From contig PDSZ01000012.1 in NCBI GenBank assembly GCA_002748705.1, forward strand, positions 23,633 to 87,632: a DNA stretch of 64,000 nt, read 5' to 3'. The translations under genes and the position numbers were made by a program. The DNA is from Candidatus Fermentibacterota bacterium (GTDB taxonomy: Bacteria; Fermentibacterota; Fermentibacteria; Fermentibacterales; Fermentibacteraceae). The notes beneath the pieces are model-generated. The model saw nothing but the letters and a program-made list of their open reading frames with translations, searched no databases and was not told the origin of the DNA. This document shows, one piece after another, positions 8,869 to 17,800 of this stretch (within the stretch, counting starts at the first letter, position 1; each line of letters starts with the position of its first letter).

Positions 8869-9056
8869 CACGGGGCAGGACACTGATTTCTTACTCTCGA
8901 AATGTGAAGGATAATGGTCTTGCCAGCCATTGTCTGTCTTAGTTGAAATCACTCTTGTGCTTTGAAGACTATCCTTCAGGTGAGCACGGCCAGGGAGTTT
9001 ATTCACTATCCAGTAATATTTCATTCCAGTTTTGCCTCTAACTGGAAATTTATGTT

Positions 9057-10384
9057 CACTGGTGTCCCATCTTAACTAGAAGAGGGACAACTGGTTACAG
9101 TTTTTATTATCAGCCTCCTGAAGATCTCTTTTCGTAAGTAGTTGCTGCAGTTCATCATAACACATAACATTAACGCTGAGAACCTGTAGAATGTTGTAGA
9201 GGCTGCAGTCTTCAAGGTTCAGCCGCTTTCGGATGATCGCTACCAGCACATAGACGCATACTCCAATCCAGATCTGGGTCTTTACCGCATTCATGGTATG
9301 TCCGAAGAATCTCTTGATCTACAGGTGTTGCTTGATCCACTTAAAGAACAGCTCTATCTGCCAACGCCCTTTGTACAGTGCGGCAATAGTATTTGCAGGC
9401 AGCTTGAAGTTGTTTGTCAGGAACTTGTACACCCTGCCTTCCTCTGGATCTCTGTACCGAACTCTGCGGAGAACGGTAGGGTACTTTTCAAAACTGGCAG
9501 GTTCTTCCGCAAACACAACCTGATCTGAGAGAATACCGGTCTCTTCGGGATCCCTTGGTCTGGAATACCGTCGCTTGAGCTTGACATTCCTCTTGACTCT
9601 TGTGACGAAGAAAGCTCCACCTTGAGCTACTCTGTAAAGCCGCCCAAAGTCCATGTAGCCCATATCCATGACGTAGATTGCTCCGGGCTCCAGGATGATC
9701 CGGTCGAGGACATTGACATCGTGTGGCTTTGCTGAGGTGATATCGATGAATGTGGGAATGGAGCTTGAGAGTTCAAGGAGCGTGTGAAGTTTGATTCCTG
9801 CCTTTGTCTCTCGAAATTCAGCCCATGGGAACAGGGACAAGGACATTGAGATGGTGGTTGAATCCAGGGCGTATACCGGCTCGGATATCTCATTGCAGAA
9901 TTTGTCACCGGCGTACAGCTCTCTCGCTGTGTCGATAAGAACCTTACCGAGATCTGAGTAGATCCTCCAGTCGCGTTTCATATTGGCATTTGAGAGATTG
10001 TTCAGGGATACCTTGCCTCCTCTGAAACCCATGTGATAGAGCTTGTTTTCGTTCGCCCTAAGGCAGTTGATGATATCCCTGAGACTGTTCCTGTAGGTCA
10101 GCTGTCCGAAGGACATACAGTAAAACTGGCTCTTGCAGGTGAAATGCTGAACCTTGTAATCCCCGGAATACTCCCTGACAATCCGTGCAAATGCCTTGTG
10201 TGGAAAATGATCCATGAGTTGAGAAAAGATGAGACGCCCCGAATACATACTTGCTCCATTCTGCAATGAAGCTACAAGATGCTTCTATGAGGCGATTCAA
10301 GTCGATACCCGCCCAATCTCTTTCTATCTTAGATTGCTTTAAGATGTTACGGAGCTGGTGTGGTCAAACATTGGGACACCAGTG
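9057..10384 (-). mobile_element. IS4-family insertion sequence
   Basis: The element is bounded by inverted repeats CACTGGTGTCCCA (9057-9069) and TGGGACACCAGTG (10372-10384). It contains one transposase frame on the minus strand interrupted by an amber codon. No clear target duplication flanks it. A related, much reduced copy lies at 25045-26807. Confidence 0.8.
9076..10266 (-). pseudogene. IS4-family DDE transposase with an in-frame amber stop
   Basis: The frame gives a near-complete IS4-type transposase: Y-A-L-D-S-T-T-I-S holds the first Asp, Y-V-M-D-M-G-Y the second, and Y-K-G-R-W-Q-I-E-L-F-F-K-W the Y(2)R(3)E(6)K-type motif with the Glu. A TAG at 9319-9321 follows W-I-K-Q-H-L. The same frame resumes with I-K-R-F-F-G and runs to 9076. 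Family members usually have Lys at this position, so a single A-to-T change explains the stop. The C-terminal 80 residues are lost unless the stop is suppressed. Confidence 0.8.
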
Positions 10385-10643
10385 ATAAGCAGTGCTGAGC
10401 TTCGAACATATTCCAGGTCAACAGAGGAGAGTTGAAAAAGCTTCTGACCTGCCCTGGAACCTCCTGGAAAAAAGAGACCGCTTGAGGGCGTCTGCACAAA
10501 GATTTTCACCTGAATGGTTTTCTGAATTTGCACCGCAGATGTTGTTAAACCATTTCGGCAAGCTTCCGTTGCGCTATGGCTGTAATATAGTAATATTGTT
10601 GCAGTGATTCTGCTTCAATTGATTACCGGCTGAGGTGCTTGCG
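10385..10643. other. Intergenic region left of the orphan CRISPR repeat
   Basis: No gene is recognisable. The last bases (10629-10643, GCTGAGGTGCTTGCG) look like a degenerate copy of the first part of the CRISPR repeat, placed directly before a perfect copy. Confidence 0.45.
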
Positions 10644-10679
10644 GCTGGGGCTTGCGGAGCTTTTTGAAATCGGTACATT
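10644..10679 (+). repeat. Orphan CRISPR repeat upstream of V4R gene 1
   Basis: These 36 bases are identical to the six repeats of the array at 13091-13455 and lie about 2.4 kb from it in the same orientation. No second repeat is nearby. Like the array units it contains TTGCGG and a terminal TACATT 16 bases apart, a promoter-like pair that would start transcription about seven bases after the repeat, toward the V4R gene. It may serve as that gene's promoter, or be the end of an array split by the V4R genes. Confidence 0.85.
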
Positions 10680-10814
10680 AAAGCAGGGTTTTATGATTTG
10701 GTGAGGTGAGCTTTATCCTGGAAGAATGTCTATGTGAGTTTAGGTAACTAATTGAATCTGAAACAGTTAGCAGAAGAATACTATTCTTCATTCACAGAAA
10801 GGAAGGTTTGGAAG

Positions 10815-11462
10815 ATGCTTAAGTATGTCCAGTGTCCCGATTGGCTGGAACCTCTCTGCAAATCAGCAGAAGAACTTATTGTTCCCCAGTTTGAAAAACG
10901 CAGGTGGAATCCTGAGCGCGGAGCAGTGCTTCTAAGTGGCGAAAGATACATCATGTATCGCAGTGAAGCTGTAGCAGTGGCTCTCAGAGAGCAGCTTTCT
11001 CAGGTCATGGGACAGGGTGCAGGCATAGTAATGTATCAGTTTGGAAAGGCATGCGGCCGCTCAGATGCAAAATATTATTTTAATAAACTTCAAGTAGATG
11101 ACTCTGAGCTTAAACACGCTATGGGTACTGTAGCCTGTGCTATGAACGGATTTGCTGTGGTCGAAGTGCTGCCGGAAAGCAAGCCTGTATTAAATAATGA
11201 TTATCTTATGGTTTATCAGCACCATAATTCTTATGAAGCAGAGTCAAATCTGGATAAGGGCAATAAATCCGACCAGGCTATTTGCTTCATGAATGCAGGA
11301 TATTCCGCCGGGTGGTGTTCTGAAGCATCCGGAATGAATCTGGAAGCAAAGGAGATCACCTGCAGAGCAACAGGGGATTCTCAGTGCAGGTTTGTTCTGG
11401 CACCCCCTAACAGAATCCATAAAAGGGTAGAGGAGATAAGGAAGATATATCCAAGAAACTGA
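10815..11462 (+). CDS. XylR_N/V4R-type sensor protein 1
   Basis: A 215-residue stand-alone sensor. The N-terminal half (R-G-A-V-L-L-S-G-E-R, then F-G-K-A-C-G-R-S-D-A) resembles the XylR_N part of DmpR/XylR regulators. The C-terminal half contains G-Y-S-A-G-W-C-S-E and I-T-C-R-A-T-G-D-S-Q-C, the conserved V4R (4-vinyl-reductase) motif that binds small hydrophobic ligands or metals in relatives. There is no ATPase or DNA-binding domain. A TTG at 10752 would add 21 residues. I prefer the ATG at 10815 because AGGAAGG precedes it and it gives exactly the length of paralogue 2. It lies downstream of a perfect CRISPR repeat. Confidence 0.75.
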   Translation: MLKYVQCPDWLEPLCKSAEELIVPQFEKRRWNPERGAVLLSGERYIMYRSEAVAVALREQLSQVMGQGAGIVMYQFGKACGRSDAKYYFNKLQVDDSELKHAMGTVACAMNGFAVVEVLPESKPVLNNDYLMVYQHHNSYEAESNLDKGNKSDQAICFMNAGYSAGWCSEASGMNLEAKEITCRATGDSQCRFVLAPPNRIHKRVEEIRKIYPRN

Positions 11463-11519
11463 TAGAAGGAATTTCAAGCTGTACTAACAAAACTCTGATG
11501 CAGCTGTGACATTCAACAG

Positions 11520-11562
11520 AGCCGTGCGAGTCTTTCAAAGTTATCAGACTTGCACGGCTTTA
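11520..11562 (+). terminator. Hairpin terminator after V4R gene 1
   Basis: The arms AGCCGTGC-G-AGTCT and AGACT-T-GCACGGCT form a long stem just downstream of the stop, followed by a short T stretch. It should separate V4R gene 1 transcription from the sequence beyond. Confidence 0.6.
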
Positions 11563-11874
11563 ACTCTACTGAAAATGAACCATACTGATAACATTACTAA
11601 AACTAATTAGTAAATGAATATCTGTGCATGTCGTATAATATCTTGAAATATATTTTAGAAATTGTGCGCGCTTGTCGAAAATTTTAACTGGACTCTATGC
11701 AAAAAGGGGTATTCTTCTCGTATCATACTCAAGCAGGTAGTCAAGTCTTTGCTCCTGGAATTGAAGGCTCAATATGGCTTTGCCGCTTCAGTTCAGCAGG
11801 AAAAGGGCATTTTTCCAGAATCAGGATACACTTCGCCTCCTGAGCAGTAAAATTACTTTACAAATCCGGTTTAA
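11563..11874. other. AT-rich spacer between V4R genes
   Basis: No gene, RNA or repeat is recognised. It leads into a decayed transposase fragment on the minus strand. Confidence 0.4.
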
Positions 11875-12125
11875 GGTTCAAGGTATTTTTGTTTTCTGCG
11901 TTCTTTGCGGAGTTGAACCATTTGCATAACGATGTAAGCAACCTACTTCTCCATCAGCTTATTACGAACTGCTTCGATTCCCTTTTGTCTCACTTTTGCA
12001 AAGTTGCAGACTATTTCAGAACGAACATCAGTGATTCAACTGCAGAACGGTTCCTGCGGAGTTCTGCCAGCTTTTCACTGAACCGGTCCTCTTCACCTAT
12101 GAGAGCTTTAAAACCCGACAGACTC
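11875..12125 (-). pseudogene. Decayed DDE transposase C-terminus
   Basis: The minus strand, across frame changes and stops, reads E-K-L-A-E-L-R-R-N-R-S-A-V-E-S-L-M-F-V-L-K, then R-Q-K-G-I-E-A-V-R-N-K-L-M-E-K, a TAG, and V-A-Y-I-V-M-Q-M-V-Q-L-R-K. The N-R-S-A-V-E-S block is the catalytic-Glu region of IS5/IS1182-like transposases, and the tail matches their C-termini. The rest of the gene is absent. It shows that mobile DNA once entered between the two V4R genes. The 12126-12436 stretch carries nothing else that I recognise. Confidence 0.5.
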
Positions 12126-12436
12126 ACATGACAGATTCTATCCAGAGTACCTGTTCAAGACATTTGCTTAACGGCAGTCTCGAAGGAAAAAGGGGTTGCT
12201 GTTGTTTATGCAGTGGTATTTTTCTGCGAGAATTCACTGCAGTAGCTGTTGCGGCCTTTCAGGTATATCTCTTGCTCTGTTTTTTTGTATTGTAGCGTAG
12301 TTTAAGTTTGGATTCTTCAAGAAAGGAGCAAGCTGTAATTGAAAATATTTATATTCCTTCTTAAGAACGAGAATAACAATATTGCGGCTTTTGTTTCTCG
12401 TAAAAGAATCCTCTAGCAGAAAGTCAGAGCTGAAAG

Positions 12437-13084
12437 ATGCCGAAATATGTTCATTGTCCAGAGGGGGTAGAGCATCTCTGCAAGAAAGCGGAAGGGCTTA
12501 TTATTCCGCTTTTTCAGAAAAGAAAGTGGGACTCTGAAAGAGGAGCGGTTCTTTTCAACGGAGAAAGGTATATCATGTACCGCTCTGAAGCTGTTGCTTT
12601 TGAGCTTAGAGAGCAGCTGTCTCGTGTTATGGGACAGGCTGCAGACATAGTAATGTACCATTTCGGTAAGGCATGCGGTAAATCAGATGCTATCTATTAT
12701 TGTAATGAACTCAAAGTTGATAATGCAAAACTAAAGCTTGCAATAGGCAGCATAGCATGTGCCATGAATGGTTTTGCTGTTGCGGAAATACTTCCTGAAA
12801 GCAACGCTGTTTTCAATGAAGATTTCCTTGTGGTTTATCAGTATGAAAATTCTTACGAAGCTGAAGCGAATCTGAAGAATGATAAGTCTTTTGAGAGATC
12901 AATATGCTTCATGAACGCAGGTTATTCAGCAGGATGGTGTTCTGAAGTATCTGGTATGAGGTTGGAATCCAAGGAGATAACCTGCAGGGCAAAAGGTGAT
13001 TCCAAGTGCATGTTTGTTCTGGCTCCAGCAAACAGGATTAACAAAATGGTGGAGGAGGTAAAGACAGCTTACAACCTTAACTGA
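12437..13084 (+). CDS. XylR_N/V4R-type sensor protein 2
   Basis: A 215-residue paralogue of the protein at 10815-11462, exactly the same length and similar throughout. Shared blocks include G-E-R-Y-I-M-Y-R-S-E-A-V-A, A-I/V-A-C-A-M-N-G-F-A-V and C-F-M-N-A-G-Y-S-A-G-W-C-S-E. The V4R cysteine motif is I-T-C-R-A-K-G-D-S-K-C. An in-frame TGA lies just before the ATG, so the start is fixed. The ribosome site is weak. The stop codon is only six bases from the first CRISPR repeat, so read-through of this gene's mRNA would enter the array. A role with the CRISPR system is inference from position only. Confidence 0.75.
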   Translation: MPKYVHCPEGVEHLCKKAEGLIIPLFQKRKWDSERGAVLFNGERYIMYRSEAVAFELREQLSRVMGQAADIVMYHFGKACGKSDAIYYCNELKVDNAKLKLAIGSIACAMNGFAVAEILPESNAVFNEDFLVVYQYENSYEAEANLKNDKSFERSICFMNAGYSAGWCSEVSGMRLESKEITCRAKGDSKCMFVLAPANRINKMVEEVKTAYNLN

Positions 13085-13090
13085 TACACT

Positions 13091-13455
13091 GCTGGGGCTT
13101 GCGGAGCTTTTTGAAATCGGTACATTCGGAGAAACTGAACATCCTCTTCCCTCTCCGCTGGGGCTTGCGGAGCTTTTTGAAATCGGTACATTGTTCTTCC
13201 GTGAATCCGCCGGCGTAGTATTGCTGGGGCTTGCGGAGCTTTTTGAAATCGGTACATTTGTCGAGCCTGGCGGCCTTACCGCGCATACGCTGGGGCTTGC
13301 GGAGCTTTTTGAAATCGGTACATTCTATGATATCGTAGTGGCAGGAGAGGAGTAGCTGGGGCTTGCGGAGCTTTTTGAAATCGGTACATTGTAAGCAGTC
13401 AACTCGTTGAGGTGATCGGGCTGGGGCTTGCGGAGCTTTTTGAAATCGGTACATT
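13091..13455 (+). CRISPR. Type II-C CRISPR array, six repeats, five spacers
   Basis: Six identical 36-bp repeats start at 13091, 13157, 13223, 13289, 13355 and 13420. Spacers are 30, 30, 30, 30 and 29 bp. Each repeat begins GCTGGGGCTTGCGG and ends GGTACATT. TTGCGG (repeat positions 9-14) and TACATT (31-36) are 16 bases apart, giving a promoter within every repeat as described for Neisseria type II-C arrays; transcription on the plus strand would then start in each spacer and leave about 24 guide bases. A plus-strand terminator follows at 13516, and the tracrRNA anti-repeat pairs with this orientation. There is no separate leader on the left, because V4R gene 2 abuts the first repeat. Confidence 0.97.
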
Positions 13456-13515
13456 ACAACGACTGTATTGGGCCGATTGTCAACATGTTATGGGGATTGT
13501 TGCCGATTCTTAATG

Positions 13516-13555
13516 GAGAAAAGAGAGCTTTAACAGTTCTCTTTTCTCGTTTTTT
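13516..13555 (+). terminator. Terminator of the CRISPR array transcript
   Basis: GAGAAAAGAGA and TCTCTTTTCTC pair perfectly over 11 bp and are followed by G and six T on the plus strand. The minus strand lacks a T run, so the terminator works only for transcripts coming from the array toward cas2. It ends at the cas2 stop codon. Confidence 0.75.
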
Positions 13556-13905
13556 CAGAACAGCATCAACTGTTCAGGAGGCTTGTCTTCTCTCTCTTCA
13601 GAGTTAAGCTGTTTGGTTCCGCTGAATACATACATTTCACCAAATTGCTTATCAGTTAGCATAGCAACTCTTACATTTCCGTGGGGTGGTAAGGTGTGTT
13701 TGATGGTATTGATTACTGCACGGGCTGAATCTCTGGAGGAGCAGAACTTGGCATAAACAGAGAATTGAAGCATGGTGAAACCCTTGGAAAGAAGATGTTT
13801 GCGGAAAGCTGCTGCAAGTTTCCTTTCGCTTTTTTTCTTTACCGGCAAGTCAAACATTGCGATTGCCCACATAATCTTGATATTTGAGAAATTCCTCTCA
13901 TCCAT
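13555..13905 (-). CDS. cas2: CRISPR-associated endonuclease Cas2
   Basis: A 116-residue Cas2 of the type II form. It has the ferredoxin-like start W-A-I-A-M-F-D-L-P-V with the conserved Asp after the first strand, then F-R-K-H-L-L-S-K-G-F-T-M-L-Q-F-S-V-Y, typical of Cas2. With Cas1 it forms the spacer-integration complex. It follows cas1 with two bases between stop and start and is the last gene of the cas9-cas1-cas2 operon. Its stop overlaps the array terminator, so the operon and the array are convergent. Confidence 0.93.
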   Translation of the reverse strand: MDERNFSNIKIMWAIAMFDLPVKKKSERKLAAAFRKHLLSKGFTMLQFSVYAKFCSSRDSARAVINTIKHTLPPHGNVRVAMLTDKQFGEMYVFSGTKQLNSEEREDKPPEQLMLF

Positions 13906-13907
13906 AT

Positions 13908-14807
13908 TCAGTTGACAAAAATACCGTCTGGAAGCATGAGCGATGCATCTTTAAGGCCGCAGAATCGTTTTCGCAAACCTACACATATTCCAGAAAGGGC
14001 CTTGAATACTGAGATTCTTTCATCGTTGACCATCACTTTTCCAAGAAGAGCATACAGCAGCTTGGCTTTTCTGTCTCTTGTCAGTTCAGTGGTTTCAGGT
14101 TCTTCCTGCCAGATTTTCCATACTTCCCGGTCAACAATTGCCCGAAAAGGTTCCATCACATCACTGGCAAGGCAGAAGGGGTTGTTTCTGTGATGGTGCT
14201 GAATACCGATTGACGGGTGAAGACCGGCGGCACAAACCGCCCTTGATGCCATTGCATGCAGAATGGTGTAACCGTAGTTAAGATAGATGTTAGCGTCTGC
14301 TTCATCTCTATTTCTTCTGTCCAGGAAAGGCATCTCAGACCAGTAGCGTTGGGCGGCAAGGCTTTCCCTGTTGGTGGTGTCACCTGACTTCACTGACTTG
14401 GCAATCTCTCGCAGACCGAAGTCTTTGCCACGAGTAATGGCAAGCAACTCAGCTTGCGAGAGAATCTTTGCCTGTATAATCTCTTTCCATGCTTTTTTGC
14501 TAACAGGAACCGGTGCTTTGATCTGCTCCATGAAATACTCAGTCTGCTTTCCGTTGCCCACAAGCGGAAAAAGTATGCTTGAGGGCATATGTTTTCTATC
14601 GGTTATCACAACCGGTATACGGCTTTCTCCCAGGGCTCCCAGAGCAGGTTGAGTAATCACCATCTGCTGGTTATCAAGAATGACAACAGCAATATCTTCA
14701 AGCGGCACTGTTACAGTGTTTATCTCATTGAACTCAAGCACAAGCAGGTGGTTTTCCAGCCGTACTTTCCCTCCGTAACTTGAAAGATCAATGATTCTGT
14801 CAGTCAT
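13908..14807 (-). CDS. cas1: CRISPR-associated integrase Cas1
   Basis: A 299-residue Cas1 of type II-C. The N-terminal beta domain begins R-I-I-D-L-S-S-Y-G-G-K-V. The catalytic domain keeps the metal-binding Glu in T-N-R-E-S-L-A-A-Q-R-Y-W, His in S-I-G-I-Q-H-H-H-R-N-N-P-F, and the acidic group in L-A-S-D-V-M-E-P-F-R. The gene appears complete and active. Its ATG overlaps the end of cas9 by eight bases (ATGACTGA), suggesting coupled translation. No csn2 or cas4 is present, which fits subtype II-C. Confidence 0.95.
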   Translation of the reverse strand: MTDRIIDLSSYGGKVRLENHLLVLEFNEINTVTVPLEDIAVVILDNQQMVITQPALGALGESRIPVVITDRKHMPSSILFPLVGNGKQTEYFMEQIKAPVPVSKKAWKEIIQAKILSQAELLAITRGKDFGLREIAKSVKSGDTTNRESLAAQRYWSEMPFLDRRNRDEADANIYLNYGYTILHAMASRAVCAAGLHPSIGIQHHHRNNPFCLASDVMEPFRAIVDREVWKIWQEEPETTELTRDRKAKLLYALLGKVMVNDERISVFKALSGICVGLRKRFCGLKDASLMLPDGIFVN

Positions 14808-17800
14808 TCGCCCTTCTCAATCTGCCAAGGGGATCGATGGTGTACTTTACAGGATTGGATGTGCGCAGTGTGTTGGGGTATTTCGTATACCACATATGAT
14901 TTTTCTTAATAACCTCCTTTTTTCTTGCATCGTTAATTTCAGCAAAGCATAACTGTTTTGTTTTAGGTACTGCTCTAACTATCACAAATAATCTTCCTGC
15001 TGAAGTAGCAAGCTCAAAGATATCACCGCACTGTATGGACATTATGAACTTTCTCCCTGGGCCCACATCCCTCTGAATTACAGGTTCGTTATTTTTAAGT
15101 CTCCTGCTGGCTTCCAGAAGGGAAACTACTTCGCCTGCCCATTTCTTCTCTTTTCCATTCTTGTCCAGTTCAGCGTAGATAAGCATATGGTGGTTGCTGC
15201 CGCTGACAACATTTCTCTTTCTAGGGCCTTTGCCCACAGTTACAGTATCCTGAGAACGCCTGATCTTTACCTTTCTGACAGGAATTCTTGTTTGCCCGTC
15301 TTTGCTTATCAGTTCTGGCAGATTTCTTTCTTCCCTGAAAGCTTTCTTTGGTTCGGTTTCTCCAAGCTCTTCAAGTTTGTTTTCTACTATGCGTCTGATT
15401 CCATCATCAACAATCTTTGGAATAGCACTTGTTTCCATACTTGCCAGTTCAACTGGTACATGCTTGTATTTCTTTATGTTACCGTTTTCCTCGTGCTCAT
15501 GATCTATGGAATAGAAGGTTTTTTTGTGCAAAGCGCCACGAATCTTCCTGGAGACATGATGTGAGGCGATTATGTCTTTTATTTTAGCCCTGCACTCCTC
15601 CAGCATACCCGGCCAGCATTCCATGCTGTTAAACCTGGAAGTATGGATGCTCTCAGCGCTGCCGTATTGCTCCTGAATTCGAATGTTATCAGAAAGCCGC
15701 TTTACCATTCCAGGGGAGGTTATGCCTATGGCTATTGCGTCCACAGCATGGTGGCGATGGTCTTTGCGATCTTTAGAACCGCCATCATTGAGAATGCCGT
15801 TAAAACCGTGAAAAGACCTTACAAGGGCAGTCAGCCCTCCAGAGAGCACCTGTACCCTTTTTGTTCCGTCTGCCGACTGGTTTACTCCTCCATATAGAAG
15901 TCCAAGATATGCTGCCGCTTCCTTCGAAGCATATCTTGTGTCATTCAACTGTCTGTTGGAGAAGTCTTCATACCTGTCGGTTACCTCTTCCGGAGTCATC
16001 ATGAACAGCTCAAGCTTTTTCTTAGCCAGGTTACCTTTGAATGCTGATACTCTGTTCAATATCTGATCATACTTTGCTGTACCATGATAGGTCTCGTATG
16101 GAGTTCTGTTCCTCTTTACATTTCTGTTCTCGTCATGAAAGCACAGGGTCTTGTTGACAAAAGAGTTATCCATGGAACGGCTTCTCGGAATGATGTGTTC
16201 AATGTCAAACTTCGGGTTTTCGAAAAGAGTATCAAAGTTAATTCCTTCTCCGGTATAAGGACATACCCATCCGCATTCCTTTGCAAGGAGTATTTTGGTG
16301 ATGTCATCCCTGCTTTCCTTGAATCCGGGAAATACTTCGTGTATTTCTTTAAGGGCCTGTTTCCGTTCCTTCTCTCTTTCCCTGTTATTCTTTATTATTC
16401 TTTCTTTGGCCTTTTTAGTGTTCTTGATCTCTCTTGCAAGCTCCAGTCTGATAAGCCCGGGTTTTCCATATTCTCTGATTACGGCGTTTACCACCTTCCG
16501 CAGTTCGGTAAGGCATCTCTGAACTACAGGATTACGGAGGTCTTCAGAAAAGTGAATAAGCTGAGGAAGGAGTTCTTCTTCTATTCCTGTTGTTTTGAAC
16601 TGTTCAGGGTATTCCTCTGCGACAGCTTCAGAGTAGGAAAGCCCTTTCCGCATATGAGGAAGCAGTTTCTGTATTGCCGTTAAGGATAAGGAGGCATAGT
16701 CAGATTCAAGATTAACCTGAGAAAGCCGTGCAGCGTTTTCTTCAGAAATACCGTATGCCGCTGCAAGTCTTCTTTGAAGATTTTCGGTTTTCTCAAAGCT
16801 GTTTAAGTCATGGATAAGTTTTTCCTGTGTTTCATGGTTCATGTCAAGCCATTTTGAACCGATGATCTCCACAATGGCTGAGGTAGTTCTGTCTCCTTTG
16901 AAGGATTTCTCGCCGCCCTCCTCAATGGTGAACTTGCTCTTTCTGTTAAGTCCCAGTGCTATTTTAGCTTTAGGCACGGTTAGATTACCATGTTTATTAA
17001 GCATACCTGATTCGCCGGAGAGCATATTGATAAGTTCATCCCTTTCCTCGTCGGTCAGTACTCTCAGCTCGCCGTCATGGGTAATCAGGCGCAGATTGTT
17101 CACTGTCTGAAGGTATCTGAATTCCTGTGCTTCTCTTCTGTACTTTGAGCATCTGCGCTTGTTCTTTTCAAGAGTACACTTACCGATAAGTGACTTCTGA
17201 CTCTTTAATTTGCGCTGAAAGAAGATGGCTTTTCTGATCAGTTCAATCTGATCCTCCGGAATCTGGTGACCATTCCTTTTCATTATCAGGTTGAACTCTG
17301 TTTCATACATCTTTCTGGATGTCCACCGTTGTCTTATCCTTTTTTCAGTCGGGTCGGTGTATGCAAAGTACTCACCAAGTGTTCTTGCCCCTGCCTGTGC
17401 CATCTCTGCTGTCAGGTCAGCGATTCCCTCTTTCACCTGGCCAAGTTCCTTTTCCTCTACCTGGGATTTCCTGTTGCTCAGGAATCCCCTTCTCTGTGCA
17501 AGATGGTAGATGGCTCTTCCCAGCATGTGTTTCGGCAGTTCCTGCTGTATTGCCAGAGTTCTGAGAAAGTAAGGTGCAGTATGGGCCAGTATGTGTTTTT
17601 CAGGCTTTTCAGAATCAGGTATTGTACGAATGAATTCTCTCACATCTTTGTCCAGAGATTCGATAATGGATGCGATGTCTTCCCCCTCAGGAAGAAGATC
17701 ATTTCTCTGCAACAGATTCTTGAGTTTGCCCATTCTGCGGCGTCGACGATCCAAACCTCTTCTTATTGATCTGGCTTCTCTTCGGCTGGCACATCTTGAT

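Noticed and set aside
9319..9321. In-frame TAG in IS4 as a recoded (pyrrolysine-like) codon
   Set aside because: Nothing else in the window suggests TAG recoding, and a single Lys-to-TAG change in a transposase is the simpler explanation.
10644..10679. Orphan repeat read on the minus strand as the tracrRNA anti-repeat
   Set aside because: It would be a perfect complement and lacks tracr-like hairpins and a terminator. The 18029-18127 locus has a promoter, anti-repeat, hairpins and terminator.
10752..10814. TTG start adding 21 residues to V4R protein 1
   Set aside because: The paralogue has no such extension (an in-frame stop precedes its ATG), and the ATG at 10815 has a good ribosome site and gives the same 215-residue length.
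13069..13454. Minus-strand frames of 62 and 125 codons with a repeated C-T-D-F-K-K-L-R-K-P-Q motif
   Set aside because: They are translations of the CRISPR repeats and spacers; the periodic peptide is an artefact of the 66-bp unit.
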